Positions 43,001-50,800 of a stretch of 64,000 bases of DNA are shown piece after piece. The notes beneath the pieces are model-generated. The model was not told where the DNA came from. It saw only the letters and a list, made by a program, of their open reading frames with translations, and made no database searches. Both the position numbers and the translations under genes were made by a program. The stretch is from SZUA-117 sp041598995 (lineage in GTDB: Bacteria > Pseudomonadota > Gammaproteobacteria > Steroidobacterales > Woeseiaceae): contig JBFHXJ010000002.1 of assembly GCA_041598995.1 (NCBI GenBank), positions 1-64,000 of the forward strand. The letters run 5' to 3'. The first letter of the stretch is position 1; every line of letters begins with the position of its first letter.

Positions 43001-43128
43001 TGCCGATAGCGCCTCCCCCTGGAGCAGCAGATCACGCCGCCGCGCCAAACACAGTGTCAGAAAACTCGGAACGCATGCCGGCGACGACGGCGGAGGTCAT
43101 CAACGTCGCGGGTGGTGACCTCAACTAG
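40018..43128 (+). CDS. Large TPR lipoprotein of the motor cluster
   Basis: A 1036-residue outer-membrane-type lipoprotein. MTRSITIALCFALCGITGC ends in a lipobox, and the residue after Cys is Ala, favouring the outer membrane. Nearly the whole chain is TPR-like (IETYRKILATYPHYERNDKVLYQMSRAYDEIG, LPDEAMQVMARLVAEYPQS, and many more). These YfiO/BamD-like and GltE-like solenoids bind partner proteins. The C-terminal ~60 residues are low-complexity. It is translationally coupled to the previous gene and followed by another TPR lipoprotein. Confidence 0.87.
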   Translation: MTRSITIALCFALCGITGCATTGSRGTLAELEGVAADLDEIYLEDSLERAAESYRRYLAETQTSERTPEAMRRLADLQIEQVYGVIGRGDIVELPAPDAASGTAPIAKPQAAMRHAAPGESDQDFETRASAREQLKSRMIDVESDFPDGAIAAAPAGPREAIETYRKILATYPHYERNDKVLYQMSRAYDEIGLPDEAMQVMARLVAEYPQSRFVDEVYFRRGEYFFVRKQYLDAENAYGAIIRMGPASDFYELALYKLGWTLYKQEFYEEALHRYFAMLDHRQSAGYDFDANLTENDEHRIADTFRVISLSFSNLGGPEVVDEYFLANGKRSYADKIYSNLAEFYFGKLRYDDAASVYKSFVQSNPNHEVAPNFSMRVIEIYAEAGFPQLVVESKKAFATVYALNAAYWNHFDAEDRPEVVEFLKTNLTDLAGHYHALYQNENLVDEQPANFSEAKHWYREALNSFPSDADSPQINYRLADLLLENDDFGEAAIEYERTAYEYEPHEAASAAAYAAVYAHRENLKAAGDERKLEVKKATVASSLRFADTFHEHEQAPVVLGAAVDDLYEMNEFNAAIDSAQELIGRYPDAEPGLIRGAWTVVAHASLDLTLYPNAEQAYAKVLGLTPTDDDSRPAIVDGLAASIYKQGEQANTAGDFRAAADHFLRIKDVAPTSDIRSSAEYDAAAALIKVEDWALASSVLEDFRASHPQHELGGDATKQLAFIYREDGQLERSAAEHERIAAESDDLELRREALLTAGDLYDEAKALDEAIRVYESYVGEYSRPLDVALETRTRLAEIFNDRQDVVRYHEELQNIIDADRTAGHERSDRSRYLAAKAALVLAEDHYHRFAELRLTQPFEESLAEKQARMDTALRGFEDLVQYEVAEVTAAATYYMAEIFLGFSAALLDSERPAGLSDTEKVDYELVIEEEAFPFEEQAIGVHEKNFELLTTGIYNAWVRKSMDKLAQLMPGRYAKKELSGGFVGSIDVYAYRMPIAPPPGAADHAAAPNTVSENSERMPATTAEVINVAGGDLN

Positions 43129-43146
43129 CAACGCACAGATAAGCTC

Positions 43147-43788
43147 ATGGACGGGTGTACTATCAATCGAATCGACAAGCAGCACCGCGCAGCATTACTT
43201 TTGTCAATGCTCGTTTTCGCCGGGTGCGCTACGACAGAGGCACCGAGGCCGTCGGCGCGCGTCGAGATCCAGGAAGACATCGGTTTTACGATCACAGAGC
43301 AGTCGCGGATCGGCAACGACGTGCGCGCGGACTACAACGCGGCGCTGGAGCTTCTCGAGCAGGAGCGTTACGAGGAAGGTGTTGCAATCCTCGAATCCGT
43401 CGTCGAAACGGCGCCAAACTTAAGCGCGCCGCGTATCGACCTGGGTGTAGCCTATCATCGCGCGGGCAGGCTCGAGGCGGCAGAACAAGCCCTCGCACGG
43501 GCGACGGAACTGTACCCGGACCACCCGGTCGCGCTGAACGAGCTCGGCATCGTGTATCGCAAGACCGGACGATTCGGGGAAGCACGGAGGAGCTACGAAG
43601 CCGCGCTCGCAATATATCCCGGCTACCACTACGCGCGGCGCAACCTCGCGATACTTTGCGATCTTTATCTCGACGATCTCAACTGCGCACTCGAGAACTA
43701 CGAGGCGTACATGACGACCGTGCCCGGCGATGACGAGGCCGCCATCTGGATCTCGGACATCCGCCAACGGCTGGGCCGACAGGAGTGA
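43147..43788 (+). CDS. Small TPR lipoprotein of the motor cluster
   Basis: A 213-residue TPR lipoprotein. After a short charged N-terminus comes AALLLSMLVFAGC with a lipobox (FAGC), then about three TPR units (DYNAALELLEQERYEEGVAILESVVETAPNLSAPRIDLGVAYHRAG, HPVALNELGIVYRKTGRFGEARRSYEAALAIYPGYHYARRNL). Such short TPR lipoproteins act as outer-membrane-tethered adaptors. Only 18 bases separate it from the large TPR gene and 2 from the next gene. Confidence 0.85.
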   Translation: MDGCTINRIDKQHRAALLLSMLVFAGCATTEAPRPSARVEIQEDIGFTITEQSRIGNDVRADYNAALELLEQERYEEGVAILESVVETAPNLSAPRIDLGVAYHRAGRLEAAEQALARATELYPDHPVALNELGIVYRKTGRFGEARRSYEAALAIYPGYHYARRNLAILCDLYLDDLNCALENYEAYMTTVPGDDEAAIWISDIRQRLGRQE

Positions 43789-43790
43789 TC

Positions 43791-44114
43791 ATGCCGAAAA
43801 CATTACCGATCATCACGATACTGCTCTCTCTCTGCCTGAATGCGGCTGCGCAGGAATCAGATGACAAAGCGGCCGGGGCGGACACAGCAGCGGAGGAACA
43901 GGGCGACGGCATCGACAAGCCGAAGACGCTATCTGGCATGTCGATCCTCGGTAACGAGGAAGCGCCGAAATCTCTGGTCATCATTCCCTGGAAATCATCC
44001 GAGCTGGGTGATGACCTGAATCTCAACGAGGCGCTAGATGACCGCGCACGACCCGTCGATAAGGAAGTTTTCCTGCGGGAGCTGCGCTTTTATGAAATTC
44101 GCTCGGGCAAATAG
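43791..44114 (+). CDS. Small exported protein of the motor cluster
   Basis: A 107-residue secreted protein with a signal peptide (MPKTLPIITILLSLCLNAAAQ), an acidic linker (residues about 22-45), and a conserved-looking C-terminal stretch (SILGNEEAPKSLVIIPWKSSELGDDLNLNEALDD, ending FLRELRFYEIRSGK). I recognise no family. ATG at 43791 is preferred over a GTG at 43785 because AGGAG is then properly spaced. The gene lies at the end of the first sub-operon; a 205-base gap with a CRP-like promoter follows. Confidence 0.75.
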   Translation: MPKTLPIITILLSLCLNAAAQESDDKAAGADTAAEEQGDGIDKPKTLSGMSILGNEEAPKSLVIIPWKSSELGDDLNLNEALDDRARPVDKEVFLRELRFYEIRSGK

Positions 44115-44224
44115 GGAATTATGTGTAACGCGATTAAGTTAATTGCGCAAGGGCATTGAGAATCGGAACGAATCATGAACACACGTCAGTATTCATGCGC
44201 CTCTCATAGTATATGCCGGTTTAT

Positions 44225-44267
44225 CGTGGACTGCGTCACATTCAAACACGTGATCCCAAACTATTCT
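44225..44267 (+). promoter_or_regulatory. CRP-like class II promoter before the motor genes
   Basis: CGTGG-ACTGCG-TCACA (44225-44240) matches the CRP dyad fully in the right arm and 3 of 5 in the left. A -10-like TATTCT starts at 44262, 37 bases after the site start, the same spacing as at 47558/47595. This gives a site centred at about -41.5. Confidence 0.55.
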
Positions 44268-44319
44268 TCTTTCCGTTCTGAGCTTCGCTCATTACGTTTT
44301 GTCAAATGAGGGTATGGAA

Positions 44320-44976
44320 ATGGATATCTTTTATTCGATGGTACGCTTCTTCCTCACCGGTGGCGTATTCATGTATCCGATATTGATCGTCTTCGCCGTC
44401 GGTGTTGCGATCGCAGTGGAACGTTACGTCACGCTGACGCTCGTGACCAACAAGAACCAGGCGGTATGGGACAGAGTGCAGCCGCTGCTCGCGAACGGTG
44501 AGTTCGACGAGGCGCGCCAAATGACGGCCGAAGACGAGTCCACGATATCGCAGGTCCTGAATATGGGCCTGTCGTTACAAGGCGCTGTGCGTCGTCGCGA
44601 GGACATCGAAATCGCGATGGAGGAAAGCATGATGGAAATCGTGCCGCGGCTCGAAAAGCGCACGCCCTATGTCGCGCTGTCCTCGAGTATCGCGACACTG
44701 CTCGGCCTGCTGGGAACGATCATGGGCCTGATACAGGCATTCACCGCGGTTGCGAACGCGAACCCTGCCGAGAAGGCCGACCTGCTGTCTGCGAGCATTT
44801 CGGTTGCGATGAACACGACGGCGTTCGGTCTGATGGTCGCGATTCCGCTGCTCATCACGCACGCGATCCTGACCAGCAAGACCGGCGATATCGTCGACAG
44901 CCTGGAAATGGCGACCGTCAAGGCGCTGAATATTTTCTCGAAACGTGCAAAGCGCGTAATGGCTGAAGCGGCTTAA
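44320..44976 (+). CDS. MotA/TolQ/ExbB family proton channel protein
   Basis: A 218-residue inner-membrane protein that, with ExbD/TolR partners, uses proton flow to drive envelope machines. Three transmembrane helices are predicted: FFLTGGVFMYPILIVFAVGVAIAV near the N-terminus, then after a cytoplasmic loop VALSSSIATLLGLLGTIMGLIQAFT and ISVAMNTTAFGLMVAIPLLITHAIL. The Thr/Ser positions of the pore (LGTIMG, MNTTAFG) are conserved. ATG at 44320 is preferred because GAGGG is then 7 bases upstream. It heads the exbB-exbD-exbD-agmX run. Confidence 0.93.
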   Translation: MDIFYSMVRFFLTGGVFMYPILIVFAVGVAIAVERYVTLTLVTNKNQAVWDRVQPLLANGEFDEARQMTAEDESTISQVLNMGLSLQGAVRRREDIEIAMEESMMEIVPRLEKRTPYVALSSSIATLLGLLGTIMGLIQAFTAVANANPAEKADLLSASISVAMNTTAFGLMVAIPLLITHAILTSKTGDIVDSLEMATVKALNIFSKRAKRVMAEAA

Positions 44977-44981
44977 TTCCG

Positions 44982-45485
44982 ATGGCCAGGCAGCACCACT
45001 ACAAGCGCCGGACCAAGCCCACGCACGAGATCGACGTCACCACCTTCCTGAATCTCATGGTGGTGCTCGTGCCGTTCCTGCTGATCACGGCAGTGTTCTC
45101 GAGGCTGACGATCGTCGAGCTCAACCTGCCGAGTGCTGCGGGCGGGGCGACGGACAACGAGCAGGGATTTCGCGTCGAGGTGATCGTCAGAGAAAGCGGC
45201 ATCGAAATCACAAATGGCAATATCGTCATCGCGTCGATCCCGAAGCAGGACGACGAGTTCGACCTCGACAGACTGTCGGAATTGATGATCGAGCTGAAGC
45301 GCGAATACCCGGATCAGGAAGCTGCATCCGTGCTGATGGAGCCACACATACCCTATGACTACTTGATCCAGGTGATGGATGTCGTGAGAGCCGTCGAGCT
45401 GCCGGTCGACGCCGAGGACGGAGCCGAAGAGCAGTATGAGCTCTATGCACTGTTTTCCGAAATTTCCGTGGGAGATGCGCCATGA
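44982..45485 (+). CDS. ExbD/TolR-family protein 1, without the usual TM Asp
   Basis: A 167-residue ExbD/TolR protein: short basic cytoplasmic tail, one membrane helix (FLNLMVVLVPFLLITAVFS) and a periplasmic domain. Aligned by eye with ExbD (VTPLVDVVLVLL), the proton-carrying Asp is replaced by Asn24 (VTTFLNLMVVLV), although Asp18 lies just before the helix. This suggests it is the structural member of the pair. It overlaps the second exbD by four bases. Confidence 0.9.
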   Translation: MARQHHYKRRTKPTHEIDVTTFLNLMVVLVPFLLITAVFSRLTIVELNLPSAAGGATDNEQGFRVEVIVRESGIEITNGNIVIASIPKQDDEFDLDRLSELMIELKREYPDQEAASVLMEPHIPYDYLIQVMDVVRAVELPVDAEDGAEEQYELYALFSEISVGDAP

Positions 45486-45985
45486 GAAATTCGCGCAGAA
45501 TAAAGCGCATGTCGCGAAACCGGGTGAAGATCACGAAGATGAACCTGACGTCGCTGATGGACGTGTTCACGATCCTCGTGTTCTTCCTGCTGGTCAACTC
45601 CGGTTCTGTCGAGGTGATGGAGGCGCCGAAGAACCTGGCCTTGCCCGAGTCGCGCGTCGAGTCAAAGCCGCGCGAAACGGTGGTGATTTTCATCAGCCCG
45701 GAGGATGTGCTCGTACAGGGCAAGAAGGTCGGGCTCGTGGAAGACATCCTGGGCGGCGTTCCGTCGACCCTGGACAACGTCAAGCTGCGGCTCAAGGAAC
45801 TGAAGGATAACGTCATCGGCATGAGCACCCTGACCGTTGCGGCCAGCCAGGAAGTGACGATCCTCGCCGACAAGTCGGTTCCCTTCACCGTCATCAAGCA
45901 AATCATGTCCACCTGCACGCGAGAGGGATACGAGAATGTATCGCTCGCGGTGATCCAGAAAGAATCGCAGGTCGCGTCGCTCTGA
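45482..45985 (+). CDS. ExbD/TolR-family protein 2, with the catalytic TM Asp
   Basis: A 167-residue ExbD/TolR protein. A basic N-terminus (MRNSRRIKRMSRNRVKITK) precedes NLTSLMDVFTILVFFLLVN, in which Asp27 aligns with the essential proton-conducting Asp of ExbD and TolR. A periplasmic domain of about 120 residues follows. It likely forms the active stator with the ExbB-type protein, with protein 1 as a second, non-identical subunit. It is coupled to exbD1 and 14 bases before the AgmX-domain gene. Confidence 0.92.
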   Translation: MRNSRRIKRMSRNRVKITKMNLTSLMDVFTILVFFLLVNSGSVEVMEAPKNLALPESRVESKPRETVVIFISPEDVLVQGKKVGLVEDILGGVPSTLDNVKLRLKELKDNVIGMSTLTVAASQEVTILADKSVPFTVIKQIMSTCTREGYENVSLAVIQKESQVASL

Positions 45986-45999
45986 AACCAGGTGACAAC

Positions 46000-47403
46000 G
46001 TGAGTGCATCATACTCGGAAGTTGAACATCAGATTCGGGATCAAACCGAGCAGAACGAGCGCACACTCTCAAGCCTCGAGCTCGATCTGAAAGAGACCAC
46101 GCGCAAGCTCGACATACTTGCGCAGAAAAACAGTCAGTACAATATCCTTTCCAAGGTCTGCCGGTCGCTCGAGGAGCTCGAAAATCTCGGCGCGTCGCAC
46201 CTGTTCTGGGGTCCAAAGAGTCACCCCGACAACATTGCGAAATTTCTCGAGCATGCACATCAGCAGATCGACGCCTTCGACAAGGACGTCGCGCGCGTTG
46301 AGCAGCTGCGTCGGACGATTATCGACAAGATCGGCGATCAGACGGAAACGCTCGAGCAACTGCATTACGAACTGCACGACGCGATCGCGGAAGAGGAGAG
46401 CCGCAAGTCAGAGTGGATGGTCGAACGCGAGGCGGATGAGCTACCGCATCGCGCGCAGATCATGCCGTGGACGCGCGGCTGCGAGGAAGACCGGCGATTC
46501 CGCAAGTCCCTCGCCACGTCGGTCGCAGCGTCGCTGGCGATCGCCGTTCTGGTCAGCATGATCACCCTGCCGCTCGTCGAGCGCATCACCGTCAACGAAT
46601 TGCCGGAGCGCGTCGCGAAGCTCGTGCGTGAGGAAAGGCTGCCGCCACCGCCCCCGGTCGAGGTCCAGGAACCCGTTGCGCCGGAAGAAGACATACCCGA
46701 GCCGGAGCTCGCCGAGGAGATACCGGAGGAAGTCGTGCCGGAATCGGTCGAGGAGCCGGTGCTTGCGGATGCAACCCCTCAAGAGACCAAGGAGAAAGTC
46801 AGGTCGAAAGGCATCCTCGCGTTTCGTGACAGCTTTGCCAACCGTGCGAGTCTGGCGCCAGCCGCGCAGCTCGGCTCACAGGCGCGGGTATCGAACGCCG
46901 GCACGGATGCCGTCGGCCGGCCCGAGCGCTCGATGGTGACGACGTCGGCGCCGGGCTCGAGCGGCGGCATCAATCTTTCCGATATCAGCCGTCATGTCGG
47001 CGGCGGCGGTGGCGGTGCGGGACTCGGTGGCGTGGAGGTGAGCCGTGTCGCGAGTTCGATCGGCACCGGCGACGGACCGGGCCGGCCGCTTTCCGGCGGT
47101 GCAGCGGCCGGTCGCACCGACGAAGAAATCCAGATCGTATTTGATCGCTACAAGGCGGCGCTGTATCGGCTGTACAACCGTGCGCTGCGCAAAGACCCGA
47201 CCTTGCGCGGTCAGATGGTGCTGCGTTTGACGATCGAACCGGACGGAACCGTGTCCCTGTGTCAGTTGCAATCTTCCGACATGAACGCGCCGGATCTCGC
47301 GCAACAGGTCGTCGACCGTGTGCTGACTTTCGACTTCGGTGCCAAGGATGACATCGTGGCGATGACCATCATTTATCCCATCGATTTCCTGCCTGCCGCC
47401 TGA
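46000..47403 (+). CDS. TonB-like energy transducer with AgmX/PglI C-terminal domain
   Basis: A 467-residue inner-membrane protein. Residues about 5-145 are cytoplasmic coiled coil (ELDLKETTRKLDILAQKN). One membrane helix is at about 169-192 (SLATSVAASLAIAVLVSMI), followed by a Pro/Glu-rich periplasmic spacer (PPPPPVEVQEPVAPEED), a Gly-rich stretch (VGGGGGGAGLGGVEV), and a C-terminal domain (EEIQIVFDRYKAALYRLYNRAL, then LRGQMVLRLTIEPDGTVSLCQLQSS) of the AgmX/PglI type. TonB-like proteins of this shape carry motor force across the periplasm; AgmX (GltJ) and GltI do this in Myxococcus gliding. The long cytoplasmic coiled coil is unusual for TonB. GTG start. Confidence 0.87.
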   Translation: MSASYSEVEHQIRDQTEQNERTLSSLELDLKETTRKLDILAQKNSQYNILSKVCRSLEELENLGASHLFWGPKSHPDNIAKFLEHAHQQIDAFDKDVARVEQLRRTIIDKIGDQTETLEQLHYELHDAIAEEESRKSEWMVEREADELPHRAQIMPWTRGCEEDRRFRKSLATSVAASLAIAVLVSMITLPLVERITVNELPERVAKLVREERLPPPPPVEVQEPVAPEEDIPEPELAEEIPEEVVPESVEEPVLADATPQETKEKVRSKGILAFRDSFANRASLAPAAQLGSQARVSNAGTDAVGRPERSMVTTSAPGSSGGINLSDISRHVGGGGGGAGLGGVEVSRVASSIGTGDGPGRPLSGGAAAGRTDEEIQIVFDRYKAALYRLYNRALRKDPTLRGQMVLRLTIEPDGTVSLCQLQSSDMNAPDLAQQVVDRVLTFDFGAKDDIVAMTIIYPIDFLPAA

Positions 47404-47557
47404 CAATCGGGAACTCGACATAAGAATGGACCAGGCGATGGCGCTTGACATAAGCGGCTGTCCGATTTTTGCGACAGCAAATAATGACGGTGCGGAATTC
47501 CAGTAAATTCAAGGCCTCCGGCGCGCCATATCGCTGCTCGCGAGACCGTGCGAAACA
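47404..47557. other. Intergenic segment upstream of the CRP site
   Basis: About 150 bases with no gene. Two GACATAAG copies lie at about 47417 and 47445. The regulatory region of the giant gene follows (47558-47877). Confidence 0.4.
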
Positions 47558-47600
47558 TGTGACACCGATCACACTAAGCGTCCGTCGGCTGGGGGATATT
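47558..47600 (+). promoter_or_regulatory. CRP-type class II promoter for the giant surface protein
   Basis: TGTGA-CACCGA-TCACA (47558-47573) is a perfect CRP/Vfr/Clp dyad. A -10-like GATATT starts at 47595, placing the dyad at about -41.5 and the transcript start near 47607, at the start of the c-di-GMP aptamer. Confidence 0.68.
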
Positions 47601-47606
47601 CCACCT

Positions 47607-47700
47607 TCGATTCAGAAAAAGGCAAACCTACCGAAAGGTGGCGACGCAAAGTCTCCGGTCTACAGGGCATGAAGCCCCATGACAGCGGGACCGCCCGAAT
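47607..47700 (+). promoter_or_regulatory. Cyclic di-GMP-I (GEMM-I) riboswitch
   Basis: The conserved GEMM-I core is present in order: GGCAAACC (47621), a GAAA-loop stem (CGAAAGG), GACGCAAAG (47643), TCTCCGGTCTA (47652), a variable stem (GGGC/GCCC) and a GACAGCGGGACC element (47681) matching the tetraloop-receptor side. Class I aptamers bind c-di-GMP. The giant surface-protein gene starts 178 bases downstream. An extended hairpin (about 47694-47735, CGCCCG...CGGGCG) follows and may be the expression platform. It has no T-run, so on or off direction is not clear. Confidence 0.92.
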
Positions 47701-47877
47701 TGAGATCCGCAAGCGGAAGTTCCGGCGGGCGATGTGTCGTCATGTTAGGTGGTTCAATCGACATGGACCGTTGCGACACGATCGACATCAGAGTTCCCTG
47801 CACGTCCTGCAAATACCGACCTGCATGTACTCGGCATAACGAGCGTAACGGCCTGCCGCGATCATTCTAGGACGATC

Positions 47878-50800
47878 ATGATCGGGCGGGCGGGAACGTC
47901 GTTTTCGAGAGCGATGCGCGAAGGGCTTCGCCTGCTCGCGTTCGGTTTTCTGTTTTGCTCGGCACAGGCTTCGGCACAGGGCGTGCCCGCGAACTGCCCG
48001 AGCGACCTCGCGACCGCGGACATCATCGAACACGATTTCAGTGTCAGCTTCTGCGAACTCTGTGGCGTCGGCACTGTGCGGCTCGTCGTCGAGAATCCCT
48101 ATCGTAGCTCGGACGACGCCGATTTCTCCGACATCGTGGTCACCGAAGATCTCATGATCTCCGGACTGACCTATCTCCCCGGCACGACGCGTTTCGATAC
48201 CGATAACATCGCGCCGCCGCCGCTGGTCGAACCGGTCGTCAGCGGCCCCAACGGGTCCGTGCTTACCTGGACGCTTTCCGACCAGTGGATCATGGACGCG
48301 CCTTCCGGCAGTTCCGGCAATACGCCGCGGCTTACGATCGAGTTCGACGTGCGCCGTCATACGAACGTCGGCGAGGAGGGACTCGTCGGCGCGAATCGCA
48401 CGATCGAGGCATCGGTCGAGTTTACGCCGAGCTGCGACACCGGTTACCGCCACACGAGCACGAGCGGTCCGGGCGCCCTGCCGTTGAACGAACCCGAACC
48501 GCGGATCATCAAACGGGGCCGCAACCTCGACGCAGGTCAGGGAGGCTATTCCGATCCGGTCTACGGACACGAGAACGACGACGTCATCTGGCGCATCGAG
48601 GTGCGCAACAACGGGCTCGCGGACCTGCAGGATTTCATATTCAGCGACGCGATCCAGCCCGGCAATTTCCTGATCGATTACGTCTGCGACAGCGAATCGG
48701 ACGCGGTCAGCGCCGGCAACGGCGGCGGCAGCGGCGGTTGCGCGGACGTCGGTGGCGTCACCCAGGTCGACGTGACCGCCGAAGCACTGTTCGGCGGCGG
48801 TCCCGGCCCGTACATCGCGGCGCCGGCCGGCGGCAGCGGCTTCTATTACCTCGTCGGACGTGTCACCGACTCGTGCACGAACCGCACGAATACCGTTTCC
48901 GATGTCGAGTGGGGTTGCGAAGTCGAGGCGCCGCCCGGCGGTATCGCCGCGACGTCGACCGGGCAGACGGCGCAGGACAGCGCCCTCCTGAGCACCCTGT
49001 CGCAGTGGAACTCGCTCGACGTCGACGTGGCGCTGACCGGCACCAACACCTCGCAACCGATGGGCAGCAAGGGCACGGTCACGATCACGATCAGGAACCA
49101 GACCGGCGGCACGATCAAGGGTGGCGTCAATGGCATCAGGCTGCGCGACGTCCTGCCCGCGGAATACGTCATCGACCCGACCTTCGACCCGACTATTTCG
49201 ATGGCGCCCGCCTACGGCAATAGCTACCCGGGCATGATCGATACGATCGAGTGGACCAACCCGCAGCCGAATACCTTTCCGCTGACCACCAACGACCCGG
49301 CGCTGCCGCTCGGCAACACGACGCTCGATTTCGAGCTGACGAGCAGCACCGTGCATCCGGATTTCGCCGACCAGTTCAACATGATTCGGCACGGCGACGT
49401 CGTCACCGTCCGGTTCCGCACCGTGCTGATCGATCCGCAGTACTATGACCGCGAGGCTTACCTCGACGTGCGCACGGAGTCGCCCGCGAGCGACCCGCCG
49501 GACACGGATCCGACAGAGACCTTTCCGATCCAGAACCGGCTCGACATCTGGTTCGAGGAATTCTGTACCAACACCGAGCACCAGCTCACGTTCAACGACA
49601 ACGACGACGCCGAGCCCGAGGACATCGACGTCGACATCAGCGGCAGCGCGCTCGTCTTCATTCTCACGAACACCGACGTGCTGTCGCTGACAGCGGAGCT
49701 GCGCAACAACGGCGGCCACGATGCCGACGACTACTTCGCTTACGTGAGCTTCGGCGAGGCGATGCAGGTGCAGTCGTCGCCGTCCGGCTGCAGTGTGAGC
49801 TCGACTCCGCCGGCGATGCCGGAGTGGCAACTGCCTGTCGGCATCCCGTCGACTGCCACTGTTTACGCCTGCGACGTCGGCGTGATCGGTCCGAACAGCA
49901 CCCGCTCACTGAACTTCGATGTCGTGAAGAATCCCGATCCGTCGGCAGACGACGACCTGACCTTCCGCGTCGATGTCATCGGCGAGATCACCTTGAGCGA
50001 CGGCACGCCGTTGTGGTTCCCGACACCGATCGCGAGAAGCGACGGCATCACCGACCGCGCCAACAACTACACGATCGATGCCCTGCGCGCGCGCGTCGTC
50101 GGTTACAACCTGCTGAAGAGCCAGCTCGGCATCTGCAGCGAAAACAATCCGCCGCCGGCTAACCCGGACACGGACATCCAGATCGGCGAGGAGTGCGAGT
50201 TCCACATCGAGTCCGGCGGCTGGTTCGGTTTCCAGACCCCGGGCTTCACCTACATCGCCGTGCAGGACATCCAGGTCGTCGACCAGATCCCGGACGGCCA
50301 GGGCTACATCTCCTCCAACGATCCCCTCGGCGCGGGCCTGAGTACCGCGGCGATTACGGGTGTCAGCCTGAATCCGCCGCCCGCGCCGCTGTCGGAATCC
50401 TGGTTCGACTGGACGCACAACACCGTCGTGCCGGCGGAGCGAATCACGGTCAAGGATCACTGGTTCCGTGTCGACGTGGTGACGCGACTGCTGAACGACC
50501 CGGCAGACCTTAGTGCCGCACCGAACGCGCATGCCAACCAGAGCCGCAACGTGCTCTCGTCGACGTTCGAGGCGGTTTTCTACAACCCGCTCACAGATCT
50601 CGAAGAGGTGTATACGCTCGGGCCGTCGACGGTCGGTTTCCCGCCCGAATTCCGCCGCAGGGTCGACCTGACCGTGACCGAACCGTATCTCACGGTCGAC
50701 AAGGAAGTGTGCAACGAGACGATCTACGGCGTCGGTCCGGGCTGCAGCAATTTCGTTTCGCTCGCCGACGACGGCGATGCCTACGACAGCTACATCTACC

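Noticed and set aside
47788..49830. Long minus-strand open frame opposite the giant gene, and others at 51583-52899 and 55003-56262
   Set aside because: Arg/Val/Asp-rich shadows of a GC-rich gene with biased codon use; no start signals and no family features.
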